The notes under the pieces are model-generated. The model was not told where the DNA came from. It saw only the letters and a list, made by a program, of their open reading frames with translations, and searched no databases. Made by a program: the position numbers and the translations under genes. Shown piece by piece: positions 10,706 through 20,983 of a stretch of 64,000 nt of DNA; positions within the stretch are counted from its first letter, which is position 1; every line of letters begins with the position of its first letter. Source of the DNA: Oreohelix idahoensis (taxonomy: Eukaryota > Mollusca > Gastropoda > Stylommatophora > Oreohelicidae); assembly GCA_024509875.1 (NCBI GenBank), contig JAMPIV010008047.1:372001-436000 (forward strand), written 5' to 3'.

Positions 10706-11234
10706 TTTAACAGCCCCTTTGAGGGAAAAACTATAGTAAAGAGACAAGCCTGAAATAGACTGTCAACCTTAAGAGAGAAATAGATGTGGTGTACAGAACA
10801 GCAAACAAATAAAAAAGTCAAAATCAAAACAATAGTCTACATCCACGCTAAATCATGATAACTACATAATCATTTAAGTATCTTTAATAAACACTGTTGT
10901 AAAAAAATTACACGTGAAAAGTTCCTCACTGTGATGGCACAGCCACATTCTTCTTTGGTCCCCTAGGAGTATGGGCCCACCACCGCAGTAAGCCAGCAGA
11001 AAGGCACTTAATGTGTTCTTGCAGGTGGCTTCTGAAGAAATTTGTTTTACGTAATGAAATGGCTACCCCCATGCAAAATGTCATATTAGTCACTAATGTT
11101 GTGCCTGAGTGAGCAGTGAGCGATTCTTTCTTTGTCCCTTAGAGACCCTTGAGAAACACATAGTTCAGCTATACCAATATTTAGATACTTGTTACAAGTG
11201 CTACAGTCAAAAAGAAAACTTGGATCAAACCTAC
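10706..11234. other. PITRM1 intron, nothing recognised
   Basis: No recognised feature. The missing exon (QEGWRLEHE...VVF) would be expected between 11234 and 7716; I searched this stretch by eye on the minus strand and did not see it. Confidence 0.5.
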
Positions 11235-11349
11235 CAGAAATCCAATTCCCGGATGAGAGGGAAGAAAACCGCATCCAAGTAGACAGCCATTAGGTTTTTG
11301 AAATCCTGCCTGTTTTGGCTTGAGAATGGGTACATAGTCCAGTCATAGG
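11235..11349 (-). CDS. PITRM1: PITRM1 exon after the catalytic motif
   Basis: 115 nt with acceptor CTCACAG and donor CTG|GTAGGT. It reads [20 protein letters not shown], then [19 protein letters not shown], matching the family segment [35 protein letters not shown]. It ends inside the Trp codon, so the next exon should start by completing it and continue with QEGWRLEHE. No such exon is found between here and 7716. Confidence 0.96.
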
Positions 11350-11654
11350 CTGTGAGATATACACACATCATGATAATGTCTGTACAGTCAAGTGTGTGAG
11401 TGCATGACTGACTACATACATACAGTAGCATGTGTATGAAATTTAAGTTCATGGTCCAATACTTATTTCCAAACAAAATGCATCAATATGTAGTAGTGTT
11501 ACGTCAATCATGGTAGTAAGACCCTGATGGATGGCTAGTGAATGGGTGGGGTATTGTGACAATAAATAAAACAAAAATATATGCTACTTAGTTTGGTCAC
11601 CTATCTCGAATTTCTGGTCATCAATGATGACCAGTTGAACAGAATTCTCAACCC

Positions 11655-12125
11655 CATGTTTTTAATAGGTTCTACAAAAGTATGATATTGTTGTAATAGG
11701 TTCTACAAGACTGTGATATTTTTGTAATAAGTTTACAAAAGTATGATATTTTTTAAATAGGTTCTACAAAAGTATGGTATTTTTGTAATAGGTTCTACAA
11801 GACTATGATATTTTTGTAATAAGTTTACAAAAGTATGATATTTTTGTAATAGGTTCTACAAAAGTATGGTATTTTTGTAATAGGTTTTACAAGACTTTGA
11901 CATTTTTTGTAGTAGGTTCTACAAGGTATGATATTTCTGTAATACTGTAATAAGTTCTACAGTAATAAGTTCTACAAGAGTAAGAAATTTCTGTAATAAG
12001 TTCTAAAAGAGTAAGATATTTCTGTAATAAGTTCTACAAGAGTAAGATATTTCTGTAATAAGTTCTACATGAGTGAGAGGTTCTACAAGAGTGTGATAAT
12101 TTTGTTACATGTTCACAAGGATATA
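11655..12125. repeat. 31-bp tandem array
   Basis: Units of about 31 bp built on TAGGTTCTACAAAAGTATGA and TATTTTTGTAA, with variants lacking GGTTC. It grades into the related 29-bp array to the right, so both probably share an ancestor. Confidence 0.9.
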
Positions 12126-12432
12126 TGTAAGAGGTTTCTGTACTACCTTCTTGCAGTGAGACATTTCGGTACTATGTTATAGCAAACAGATATTTCTGTA
12201 CTAGGTTCTAGTAGCGTGATATTTCTGTACTAGGTTCCAGTAGCATAATATTTCTGTACTAGGTTCTACCAATGAGACAATTCTGTACTAGGTTCTAGCA
12301 ATGAGATATTTCTGTACTACATTCTAGCAATAAGACATTTCTATACTAGGTTCTAGCAATGAGATATTTATGTACTAGGTTCTAGCAACGAGACATTTCT
12401 GTACTAGGTTCTACCAATGAAACATTTCTGTA

Positions 12433-12551
12433 CCAGGATGGCCGCGGCCGAACAAAGTTGAAGCAGTTTGTTGCTGCCTTACAAGACGCTAGCAGGGGTG
12501 ATGGCCACTGACTGCTTTGACAGTCAGTTGTTAAGGATCAAAGAAGAGGAA
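12433..12551 (+). mobile_element. LINE copy B: 3' end only
   Basis: Short 5'-truncated insertion of the copy-A family: coding end (GGATGGCCGCGGCCGAACAA, tail of the ORF), the 3' UTR GACTGCTTTGACAGTCAG and ATCAAAGAAGAGG tail. Lies within the 29-bp array. Confidence 0.85.
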
Positions 12552-12577
12552 GGTTCTAGTATTGTGATCTTTCTGTC

Positions 12578-13478
12578 GGTGTTTAGCAGTCGGGGCATCT
12601 GTTTTCATGCCAATAGCTTCCTTTTGACTTTCACCACTGACAGTCATACGAGCCTGAGACTCCGGTTGTCCGTCCCACATCAAAGTTATTCCATTCGATG
12701 CTGTTTCCGTAACATGTGTGATTTTTTTCCATAGACAGGGGTGTTGGCCCTGCGCTAAAACCCCCAACCTGGAGGACCAGGGTACCAGCTTTTGTCTGAC
12801 CCTTACTCACGCAGACTGGTCCAGCTTGGTTGAACCTACCAGGAGTAAAACTCCCACTGGCATAGCTCTGGGGGTTGTCAGGGTTCCATTGATGGCAGCA
12901 TTAAAAACAGATGAATAAGGCGAGAACAGCCTTTGCTAGTCTCAACAACATTTGGAAGACTTCCCAGTACAGCACAAACACCAAATTAAGACTTTATGAG
13001 AGCTGTGTACTTTCTGTACTTCTCTATGGTGTGGAATGCTGGAGAGTAACAGAGAAGGAAATGTCGAAACTGTCCTCCTTCCACACAATCTGTCTAAGGA
13101 AAATTCTCCTAATCTTTTGGCCGAATACCATCAGCAACCAAGAACTGCTTATTCACAGTAACCAGGAGGACATGCACACGATCATAACTGGTAGATGCTG
13201 GAGTTGGGTTGGCCACGTCCTCAGAAGGGACCCTGACACCATAACAAGAACAGCTAAGCTATGGATCCCCGAAGGAAAGCGAAAAGAGAGGCCGACCAAA
13301 AACAACCTGGCGGAGAACTGTGGAAGCCGAGATGCAAAGAATGAACCAGAGTTGGGGCACTGCACGAAGGATGGCTGCTGACCGAAAAAGGTGGAATCGA
13401 TTTGTTGCTGCCCTACAAGACACCACCAGGCATGATGGCCACTGACTGCTTTGACGGTCAGTGGCTATGGATCAAAGA
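12578..13478. mobile_element. LINE copy C: 5' segment inverted next to 3' segment
   Basis: 12578-12904 is the reverse complement of the 5' UTR/N-terminal region seen forward in LINE F at about 42412-42740 (shared CCAGAGCTATGCCAGTGGGA). 12905-13478 is forward: MNKARTAFASLNNIWKTSQY through WSWVGHVLRRDP to the 3' UTR, with the frame ending early by a frameshift near 13260-13300. The ATCAAAG tail abuts the array. GATCTTTCTGT occurs on both sides (12567-12577, 13479-13489), as a target duplication would, although the array itself also supplies it. Structure fits 5' inversion (twin priming) with a large internal deletion. Confidence 0.8.
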
Positions 13479-13674
13479 TCTTTCTGTACTAGGTTCTAGC
13501 ACTGTGATCTTTCTGCGCTAGGTTCTAGCAATGCGATGTTTCTGTGCTAGGTTCTAACAACGCAATGTTTCTGTGCTAGGTTCTACAAATGAGATATTTC
13601 TGTGCTAGGCTCTTGCAATGTGATGTTTGTGCTAGGTTCTTGCAATGTGATGTACTTTCAGCAGTGCGATATTT

Positions 13675-14563
13675 TGGAATTGGATGAATAGTGTTTTCTA
13701 CGCTGGAGGATCTAGGGTGTGCATTTGGCATTGCATTGCTCGCGCATTCACATCAACACATCCGGGAAAAAATGGATGGACTGAATAGGTGTGGCCAGCG
13801 AGTGGGTCTAGGCATCAGTCTGGGGAGGACAGGGGTCATGATGCTCAGTGTGGGCAGTCCTGAGCCCACAGCAATAGGGAACCAGAGGCTAGGGCAGACA
13901 GACATATTTACATACCTGGGATGCATTGTGATACCAGATGGTGGGGCAGGCAGGGACATCAGGGGGCAGATTGAGTGGGGCAAGAGTGGCCTCTTTGCTG
14001 ATCTCAGTGGCATCTGGGGGTCTTCTCGGTGCGGCACAGGCACCAAACTGAGATTGTGTGAGAGCTGTGTGCTTTATGTGCTTCTCTGTGGTGTGGAATG
14101 CTGGAGAGTGGTGGAGAGTGAGGTGCCAGAACTGTCCTTCTTCTGCACGATCAACCTAGGAGGAGTTCTCCGAGTCTTTTTGCCAAATGCTATCACTAAC
14201 CAGGAGCTGCTTATCTGGAGTAACCGTGGAAGGGAGGGAGACAAGCAAACCATCGTAGCTGGCAGATGTGGCAGTTGGGTTGGCCATGTCCTCAGGGTAG
14301 ACCCTGGTGCCATCATGGGAACAGCTGTGCTGTGGGCCTGGGGGGGGGAGGGGAGAGGAGAAGACAGGCAGGCTGAGAACAGCTTGGCGGAGGGCTGTGG
14401 AGGCTGGGATGCAGGGGGTGAACCAGGGCTGGGGCACTGTGCAAAGGATGGCCACCAACCAGGCAAAGTGGAAGCAGTTTGTTGCTGCCTCACAAGACGC
14501 CAACAGGCATGATGGCCACTGACTGCTTTGACAGTCAGCAGCTAAGGATCAAAGAAGAAGAAG
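13675..14563 (+). mobile_element. LINE copy D: A-to-G-rich RT C-terminus
   Basis: A 273-codon open frame (13691-14512) colinear with LINE A/E/F from FSTLEDL to the end, but with residues converted in a pattern that follows A-to-G change: Asn, Lys, Asp and Glu become Gly/Ser/Arg, Tyr becomes Cys. The YADD catalytic box is lost (CAFGIALLAHS). The 3' UTR (GACTGCTTTGACAGTCAG, ATCAAAGAAGAAGAAG tail) is unchanged. Inserted in the 29-bp array. The open frame is accidental since catalytic residues are gone. Confidence 0.9.
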
Positions 14564-14920
14564 AAGGTTCTTAGCAGTGTGATCTTTATGTGCTAGGTTC
14601 TAGCAATGAAATATTTATGTGCTAGGTTCTAGCAGTAAGATGTTTCTGCACTAGGTCCTAGCAATGTGATCTTTCTGTGCTAGGTCCTAGCAATGTGATA
14701 TTTTTGTACTAAGTTCTAGCAGTGTGATCTTTCTGTACTTGGCTCCAGCAATGCAATATTTCTGTGGTAGGTTCTAGAAATGAGATATTTCTGTGCTAGG
14801 TTCTAGCAGTGTGATATTTCTGTGCTAGGTTCTAGTATATGTTGTCTGTAGTTGAGTCCTGATAAGATCTAACCATCTCAGACTGCTTTCTTATGTTATG
14901 GAAAAGCCAATTTGACTGAC

Positions 14921-15060
14921 CTGTTAGAGCATTCATATATGTAGCCATAGATCTGCTGATCATCTTAAAGAAAGGATCCCGTACAGGGAAATGTTCAGAG
15001 CCACAAAGTACTGTGTGCTCCAGAATATGTGGGACTCCGGTGCTGTCCATTGGAGTGGTC
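14921..15060 (-). CDS. PITRM1: PITRM1 exon with the HXXEH zinc-binding motif
   Basis: This 140-nt exon (acceptor ATTTAG|G, donor ACAG|GTCAGT) reads [20 protein letters not shown], then [20 protein letters not shown] and TYMNALT. HILEH is the inverted zinc motif of M16 peptidases: both histidines bind zinc and the glutamate is the general base. Motif and surroundings are intact. It lies directly beside the 29-bp tandem array that ends near 14836. Confidence 0.97.
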
Positions 15061-16019
15061 CTAAATGTGACACTGTCATGGAAATCAACAATGTAAGTAT
15101 CAGATAAAAATTTAAAAAGAAAATGATATGTTTAAACAAACAAAATTAAAAAAAAACTATATTAAAAAAAAGGCAATGAAAAATATTCAGTGAATCACTA
15201 TACTAATGCTGATTAAAACATATTTTTACCTACTCTGAACACATACTCAGACATCTGCTAAAGGGGGTATTCTGGATGGTGTCAGGTTTCTCCATTCCTA
15301 AATTCTGTAGCATCTTGAATTGTCTGCATGTCACAAGTGTTTTGTACTGTGCAGATTTGTGTAAATCCGTGTTTTTAACGAATACCTTAACACAACCATA
15401 ATGTTAACAGTAACAATCTTGACGTAACATTTACCTTGTTGCCACAAAATCTAGATTTTCAGTCTAAAAAAAAAAACCTTGCTCTACTCGATTCTAAACT
15501 AGCATCTGTAATGCCCTGCATCTATCTATGACACTGCTCAGGTATGCCGACACTTTTACTTCACCCAGTATAGCTCCTCTATATAAATATGCTTTTACTT
15601 TTGCCATGAACTTTCATTATCTTAGATTTTGTAGTGAAGTTACAAATAACCATCTTAAAGTACCAAGCTGACTAGCATAGATGATCATGTCTTTCTTGTC
15701 CTTCATGATGTTTATTAATTCTGTTAGTTACCTCCCCCCTCCCCACAACTGTAAACTGTACAATTATCTGTCTCTTTTTCCACCAATCTTGTTATCCCAA
15801 TGCATTCCAGCATTCAGATTCTTATAAGAATGTGGACTGCTTCCTTCTGATGTGTGTAATAAGTTTCCTTTACCCACAGGCCTGTTTCAGATGACCCTCA
15901 TCATTTCAGCTGCCCATGTAATTCATAACATTCTTCTGTAAAACAACATCTGTGTTTCTCCAGGGGTGTCTTTTTGCTTGGTTACTGTTTGTCTGTCATT
16001 TACAACTATCACTGTCATC
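15061..16019. other. PITRM1 intron, nothing recognised
   Basis: AT-rich intron with poly-A runs near 15148-15172 and 15462-15477. No open frame or repeat recognised. Confidence 0.55.
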
Positions 16020-16225
16020 ATTGCCCTTCAGCTTTCTGTGGAGCATAGGCCTTCAACAAATACATTCCAAGCCTTTCTGTTCTGTGCCATCCATTCAATG
16101 TCTTCGTTATCCCATTCATGTCAGTCTCCAGCTCTTTTCTACATGTTTTTCTGGGTCTCCTTATCTTTTACCATGGATATTTTGTAACACGGACTGCCTT
16201 ATAATGCTATCATTATAAAGCATCT
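16020..16225 (-). mobile_element. LINE C-terminus relic related to the minisatellite seed
   Basis: On the minus strand reads ELETDMNGITKTL, then in a neighbouring frame EWMAQNRKAWNVFVEGLCST, i.e. the end of an EN-RT LINE ORF. It is the unexpanded counterpart of the sequence at 10222-10330 and of the minisatellite unit (LMAWNRKTW). Confidence 0.65.
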
Positions 16226-16246
16226 TAATGTATGTTAATTCCTGTT

Positions 16247-17480
16247 GCTGTCATTTTTGACGGAGTCATAATAGGTAAATCTATTTAATACTTTTGTTGT
16301 AAAACTTTGTTGGTCAAAGTTGGATAATTGGGTATTAACGTCTATGACAGGTTGTTTAAGGGTTATCTTCTCTTTCTTTCAATTATTGTCGTTGATCTGT
16401 CTTAACGATGCTCAGTTTTTATGCTGTCTAGGCATGCGCAAGTTCTGAGCGCGAACTGAGGAAACTTCCGTCAGGGAGATGGTTTTTTGTGGGCTGCCGG
16501 ACATGTTGTCCGTGGTGATTTTTCTCTATATCATCGTGGGGATTGGAAAGTTTTCGATATGACTGAAATGTCAATGTTTTCCCCACTGATTCTTTGTTCG
16601 TCAAGAGTGACGACATTTATTAAGTGTGTATCCGGAAGATTCTGTAAAAGGTAAATGACATTCTTATTAATATGCCTTTGGTTGCAGAACATTTGAAATT
16701 ACCTATCTGCGAGTGAAGCTCACAGATCTTGAGAGACAGAATTCCTTCTTTGCTTCTTGTGTTAGCCAAATGAGACTATGTGTCTTCTATTGAACAGAAG
16801 CCTAATGATGATGATAGATTATTGTGGACGCCGCAGGTTGGCGGTATATATGTTTAGCATGGCTTGATCGTGCCTGCTAACAAAGGATACACAGCTGTCT
16901 ACATATTGAGGCCCTGTATTACGGCCAATATTTTTCAGCAAGAGGAATTATATCTGGCGGGCGATGCCAGTTGAATAACAGCCTTAAGTATTATTGCTAC
17001 GCAATTTAGGAGCTCGTTTGTTGGACGACAGAGCTAATTAAGTACCTGACGCGCTGAGTCAATGGTACGGAAGCTACATTATAAACTGTAACATTAGGAC
17101 AGATGATGTTTGGGTATGTCCTAGTTGATGTATGATGCAAGCCTTTGATTACCAGACATTTAACAGTCATTCATTATTATGTGAAGTCCTTGATCTTGTC
17201 GATTTGACTGTCCTGTTGATGCTTACTGTCAGTTTCGTAAATAAATGTTTGAAACATGCCAGCTGTCTTCAATTCATCATTGACTACTGCATGTGAGTGT
17301 ATGGGTGCACTATTGACTTTACTAAGAGCTTCAAGCATTCGCGTTTTCGTCTACACCCACACTCAGCACATCATTATACCAGTACCACACATCTACAACA
17401 TGTATGCTGTTTTGTGTGAGTGATCATAGTACCCCTGGCAGTGCCTCACGCTGGTGGCCGTTACATTTCTGGCCGTTACA
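16247..17480 (+). mobile_element. Solo LTR of a gypsy-type element (LTR family 1)
   Basis: Starts near TGTTGCTGTCATTTTTGACG and ends in GGCCGTTACA, followed by TTTCTGGTGACC, which resembles a primer-binding site. Several blocks match the reverse complement of 45261-46645, the LTR next to gypsy RNase H coding sequence: the 5' end, AAATCTATTTAATACTTTTG, GGGTTATCTTCTCT, GCATGCGC and CCGTC. Both are strongly diverged. A small internal remnant may extend to about 17600. It lies in a PITRM1 intron. Confidence 0.65.
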
Positions 17481-17599
17481 TTTCTGGTGACCTACATCAA
17501 CACCGCAACATTACACAGTCCAGGTGATAAACGACACGTTCACTCTGCCAGCTTTCACATCACGCATAAACAGTACGTTACAATTCCAAAGCCAGAATC

Positions 17600-18116
17600 T
17601 TCTCCTTACATTTAGTTCCACTGATACTTTCTGTTTTTTTCCACCAGTTCCACATTAGTCATCTTGTTATACCATTTAAATAATTCTAATCCTCCATTTC
17701 TGCTGCTGCCTGTGCAGTTTTTCCTTTTTTGTTTCGTGTTTGAACATTCCATGTGCATAACTGAAAATTTTCTTAGAAGAAAAAAGGTTAGTTAGCAGCT
17801 CAAATACCTTTAACCTTTCTCTGTGCTGCGTCACAAACCTCCTTATAAGAGGGCCTTCTTACATCTTTGAAGGATTTAAAGGAATTTAACTTATTTGCTT
17901 TGGCCGACTCGTCCATTTTTGCAGAAGTTTTGTTGGCTTAAAGTTTTACATGCCCAACCCTTTTTAATCACCTTCTACAACAAGCCTGGTAGTTTACCGC
18001 ATCACTATTCTTTGCTTCTCATTAGGCCCCAGTAACACATCATCTACAACAAACATCCCCCCACCCCAAAAAAATAAAAAGTATAACGAGTGGTAGTCTG
18101 ACACTCATCAACTAAC
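17600..18116. other. PITRM1 intron, nothing recognised
   Basis: Pyrimidine-rich intron with no recognised repeat or open frame. Confidence 0.5.
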
Positions 18117-18223
18117 CTGCAAGCATTATTATCATCATCCCTTGCTGTGTGAAGATGTTGGGCACCTGTCTTGTCATGTGTGAGCATTGCTGCCGTGATG
18201 AAAAAATCAGGCACTTCTTCCAC
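18117..18223 (-). CDS. PITRM1: PITRM1 exon, first strands of the M16 fold
   Basis: Acceptor TTCAG|GTG and donor AG|GTTAGT bound 107 nt reading [20 protein letters not shown], then [16 protein letters not shown]. This matches the family segment VPELFLTAVKLTHDDTGA..LHLAREDxNN. After NN the protein runs directly into RTTPMDSTG, about four residues shorter than the human enzyme (recalled as NNLFSVQFRTTP). A short deletion or an unseen micro-exon in the 3-kb intron would explain this. Confidence 0.93.
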
Positions 18224-18462
18224 CTGAAGGAAACATCAAACACGAATTAAGAATTTAAAGAGAAAATAGGTGCTCAGATAACTCTAATCAGCCCAGATGT
18301 ACTAAAGAACTCTCCGCTTCCTCCCAAAGTCAAACACACCTATAAACAACTTTCAAGTATGCCTTAACAGTTCCTGCAAGCAACAGATAACATCACATTT
18401 CAGCATTAACAATATACATTCTACAAATACAATGTAAGCACAAAAAGTAATTAATGTCCTAC

Positions 18463-18556
18463 TCTTTGTACGGTATATCCATGTAACTGGTCCCCTGGTT
18501 TCAATACACGGATCCGATCTCTTGCCTCTTCATTTAGATAGCGGCTATGCCTTGAT
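18463..18556 (-). CDS. PITRM1: PITRM1 exon, N-terminal region
   Basis: Acceptor CTTTAG before 18556 and donor AGA|GTAGGA after 18463 bound a 94-nt exon. It reads SRHSRYLNEEARDRI, then RVLKPGDQLHGYTVQR. The last part matches the conserved PreP N-terminal segment KxGDxIHGFTV. The exon ends in phase 0, fitting the next exon. Confidence 0.85.
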
Positions 18557-18927
18557 CTAAAGATTGAAATAAAACATCACAATGTGTAAATCGTATTCCT
18601 ATGGCATGTAACATAAAACTTATAAAATGGAAAGGGTTTTGCAATCAAGCTTAACAGTTAGAAAATAACATGTTCCGGAAACTTTCGGAATTTTTACTCA
18701 AAGAACAGGTAGGTCTGATATCGGTCAGAACAAACTGAATACACTGGGGTGTGAGACTTTCCTGCTCTCAAAAGTATGATTTGCGGTGCAATTTAATTAA
18801 ACAAAGCTTTTCACCTTCATCCTTGCAAGGTCAAGAAGGTTAACTTCTGACACCCTTTCCCTAAACACCCTTAATAAGCTGAGCCATTTAAGTGATCACC
18901 AGGGGGCAAGCTCATTCAATGACTTAC

Positions 18928-19022
18928 CGCATCTGGAAGGTTTGTGGACCCGTCTGGAGGCTTGATCTAATAATGAAGCCACTAAGATGATATCTCGAAC
19001 CTTGCGGCTTGTTTCCCCTTCT
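18928..19022 (-). CDS. PITRM1: PITRM1 tentative first exon (5' UTR plus start)
   Basis: A good donor (GCG|GTAAGT) follows position 18928 on the minus strand. The phase needed by the next exon gives an open stretch from a stop at 19025-19023 down to the donor, with one in-frame ATG at 18932-18930, just before the splice. That would begin the protein as MRSRHSRYLNEE, short and arginine-rich but without a clear long mitochondrial presequence. An out-of-frame ATG lies upstream. The real first exon could instead be elsewhere in 18.6-19.4 kb. Confidence 0.35.
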
Positions 19023-20971
19023 TTACTCCTCATTCTGATCAGGATGAGCACATGACTTGTGTACTAGCACATGACTTTTGTACACGCTTGATTTTCAGAC
19101 CCCGGCAATAAAATGTTAAGTAGTTAATTTTAAATTGCAAGCAAGAGTTAGCTTCCGTCTTTTCCGATCTTCCAAAAAAAAAGTGATGGGTGTATCTGCG
19201 TTTATTTTTTTTCCCAAATTTTTTTAATCGAAATGAATCGGCATCAGACAAGCTTTTCGGCCATTTTGCTCTAATTTTATTGTATTCTGACGCCATGCGG
19301 TGGGGATGAAATTTTTGTCTTTATAAGCGCTGAAACATCGGTTCTCAGAATATGTTTGATGGCTGAGATGGAAACGAAAGCAATCTGATCATCAAGGAAA
19401 ATGGCCTTTCAAGTATGTATAATTTTCGGGGTTAGGATTAGGAATATCGGAAAAAAATAGGATTACGGCCGAATGTCACGGCTGGCTAGGGAGTTTGTTG
19501 CTTTGCTACTGATGATGGGTGTAACGAAAAGATCGTCATTTGATTTGTATTGCTCTATTGGTCAAATGACTTTCATTGAGATGCAAGGGATATGGACTCT
19601 TCGTTCGTTGGTCATTTTTTTAATTTTTTTTTTTAATTTTAAAATTAAAAAAAAAATTTTTTTTTATTTTTTTTAAATTTTTTTCGTTTTTTTCATCTTT
19701 CCTTTCCTCTCTTCCTATCACATCTAACATGTACACAAACAAATTTTATATCATCAGATTCACCATTCATTTATTTACATAAATTCCAAAAATGATAGCA
19801 ATTGACCAAGAAACACAAAAACTATAGACATTACAAGTCGCCCACTATAAAAACGGGGGGTTGTGAAAAAGAATGCAGCGTGCTAAAGGTTAAATACAAG
19901 CTTAGCTGGAGAAACTGGAGCTCATGATTACAACTCAACACATTTTGGAATGGCAGAAAAGCCACAAGAAAAGCCTAGATCTACCATGTAGATAATGCTA
20001 AGGAGTCTTCAATTTGGTACTGGCTGCAAAAAAAAAAACGAGAAGCTCAACAGCCCTAGTTAAACAACAACCACCTAGGGTATGACCAGAGCTGCCATCA
20101 AAGCTGATCTCTATTGTTATCTTCGTCTCCAAGCAAGTGTATTAGAGAAATTTGTCATGACATCAGAACAGATACTAACCCCCACAGTACAGAGGTCAAT
20201 GTGTAAATAATGTAACAATATGAGCCTTGATGTATATGTTGCCATTATTTATCATCACAAAGTTTTAATAATTTCTTGTACGTGAAGCAGTGAAACGTGT
20301 TTTTATTTCAAGTTTGGTACAAAGTATTACATTTCCAGCCTCCAGGCTGCCATAGGTAACCAGAAATTTGAGACAAGTGTTCAAAAGTTGAATAAAGATT
20401 TACTAAGGATTCTAGTGTTTTAATTTACAGCCAAACTGAAAAAGAAGCAGCATGATCCATAAATTTTATTGTTGTAGCAAATGTCACCTTATTTGTAATG
20501 ACTGACACAACCCTCTGAACTGCAAACAGATTATAAATCCCTCCTTGCTATACTCTCACAGAATTTTAAAAAATACCTGCGTTATCAACACAGCGTCTAT
20601 GGTGCTGGGCAAGGGTGCTGATATCCTTCAACTCTGTGATAAAATATTGACCTACAAGAAAACAAGCACTTGCCTATGTTCTGTCAAGACTTCCATTAGG
20701 CCAGATTCACATTTCAATCAATCTGAAGCATTCTGTTTCAGTGTTTAACTGACAATAATTAGGCAAATGTTGAGTATCCAAATGATTTTCAGCAGAGTCT
20801 GAGGCAGCCAAGGATGAAATACTTAGCAAAAGTCAGGAAAACTTGTGCAACAAGAATGGCCAGATTCGAACAGATGACACACAACACACTCAAACCATAT
20901 TCTGATCATCATCTTAACTAGTCTATTCACAAGGACATTCTACACAGTTTTTGAAAAGTCACTCCATTTTT
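19023..20971. other. Region upstream of PITRM1, with an A/T-only tract
   Basis: 5' flank of PITRM1 and probably its promoter, though no motif can be assigned. A 75-bp tract of almost pure A and T with inverted symmetry (TTTTAATTTTAAAATTAAAA) lies at about 19615-19685. No exon can be supported. Confidence 0.6.
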
Positions 20972-20983
20972 AAATGTCTATAT

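Larger units (their letters stand above)
12150..14836. repeat. 29-bp tandem array split by three LINE insertions
   Basis: Unit about 29 bp: TAGGTTCTAGCAATGAGATA plus TTTCTGTAC. Array segments lie at about 12150-12432, 12552-12577, 13479-13674 and 14564-14836; the gaps are LINE copies B, C and D. Unit variants GTGCTAGG and GTACTAGG dominate different segments. The array ends about 85 bp from the HXXEH exon of PITRM1. Confidence 0.9.
545..19022 (-). other. PITRM1: PITRM1 locus, 5' part (presequence protease)
   Basis: Gene-level entry for the spliced minus-strand gene whose exons are listed separately. PITRM1/PreP is an M16C zinc metallopeptidase of the mitochondrial matrix that degrades cleaved targeting peptides (family knowledge). 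Exons in gene order are 19022-18928 (tentative), 18556-18463, 18223-18117, 15060-14921, 11349-11235, a damaged stub 8062-8031, 7716-7556, 4575-4452, 3031-2943 and 673-545. Splice phases agree across all intact junctions. The encoded part corresponds to roughly the first third of the human protein; the rest lies beyond position 1. The introns are full of repeats. Whether the gene is still functional is open because of the damaged exon. Confidence 0.9.

Noticed and set aside
10930..11035. Minus-strand text FLRSHLQEHIKCLSAGLLRW as a PITRM1 exon
   Set aside because: It does not match the missing PITRM1 segment and has no supporting splice sites in phase.
13691..14512. A 273-codon open frame as a functional gene
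   Set aside because: It is colinear with a LINE RT C-terminus but has lost the YADD box; openness is a by-product of A-to-G change removing TAA/TAG/TGA codons.
19039..19296. Minus-strand frame starting MASEYNKIRAKWPK as the PITRM1 first exon
   Set aside because: It has no donor in the right phase before 18928 and shows no mitochondrial presequence or family similarity, though a 5' UTR role cannot be excluded.
19615..19685. A/T tract with inverted symmetry as a terminator or origin
   Set aside because: Simple low-complexity sequence is common in AT-rich genomes; nothing around it supports a specific role.
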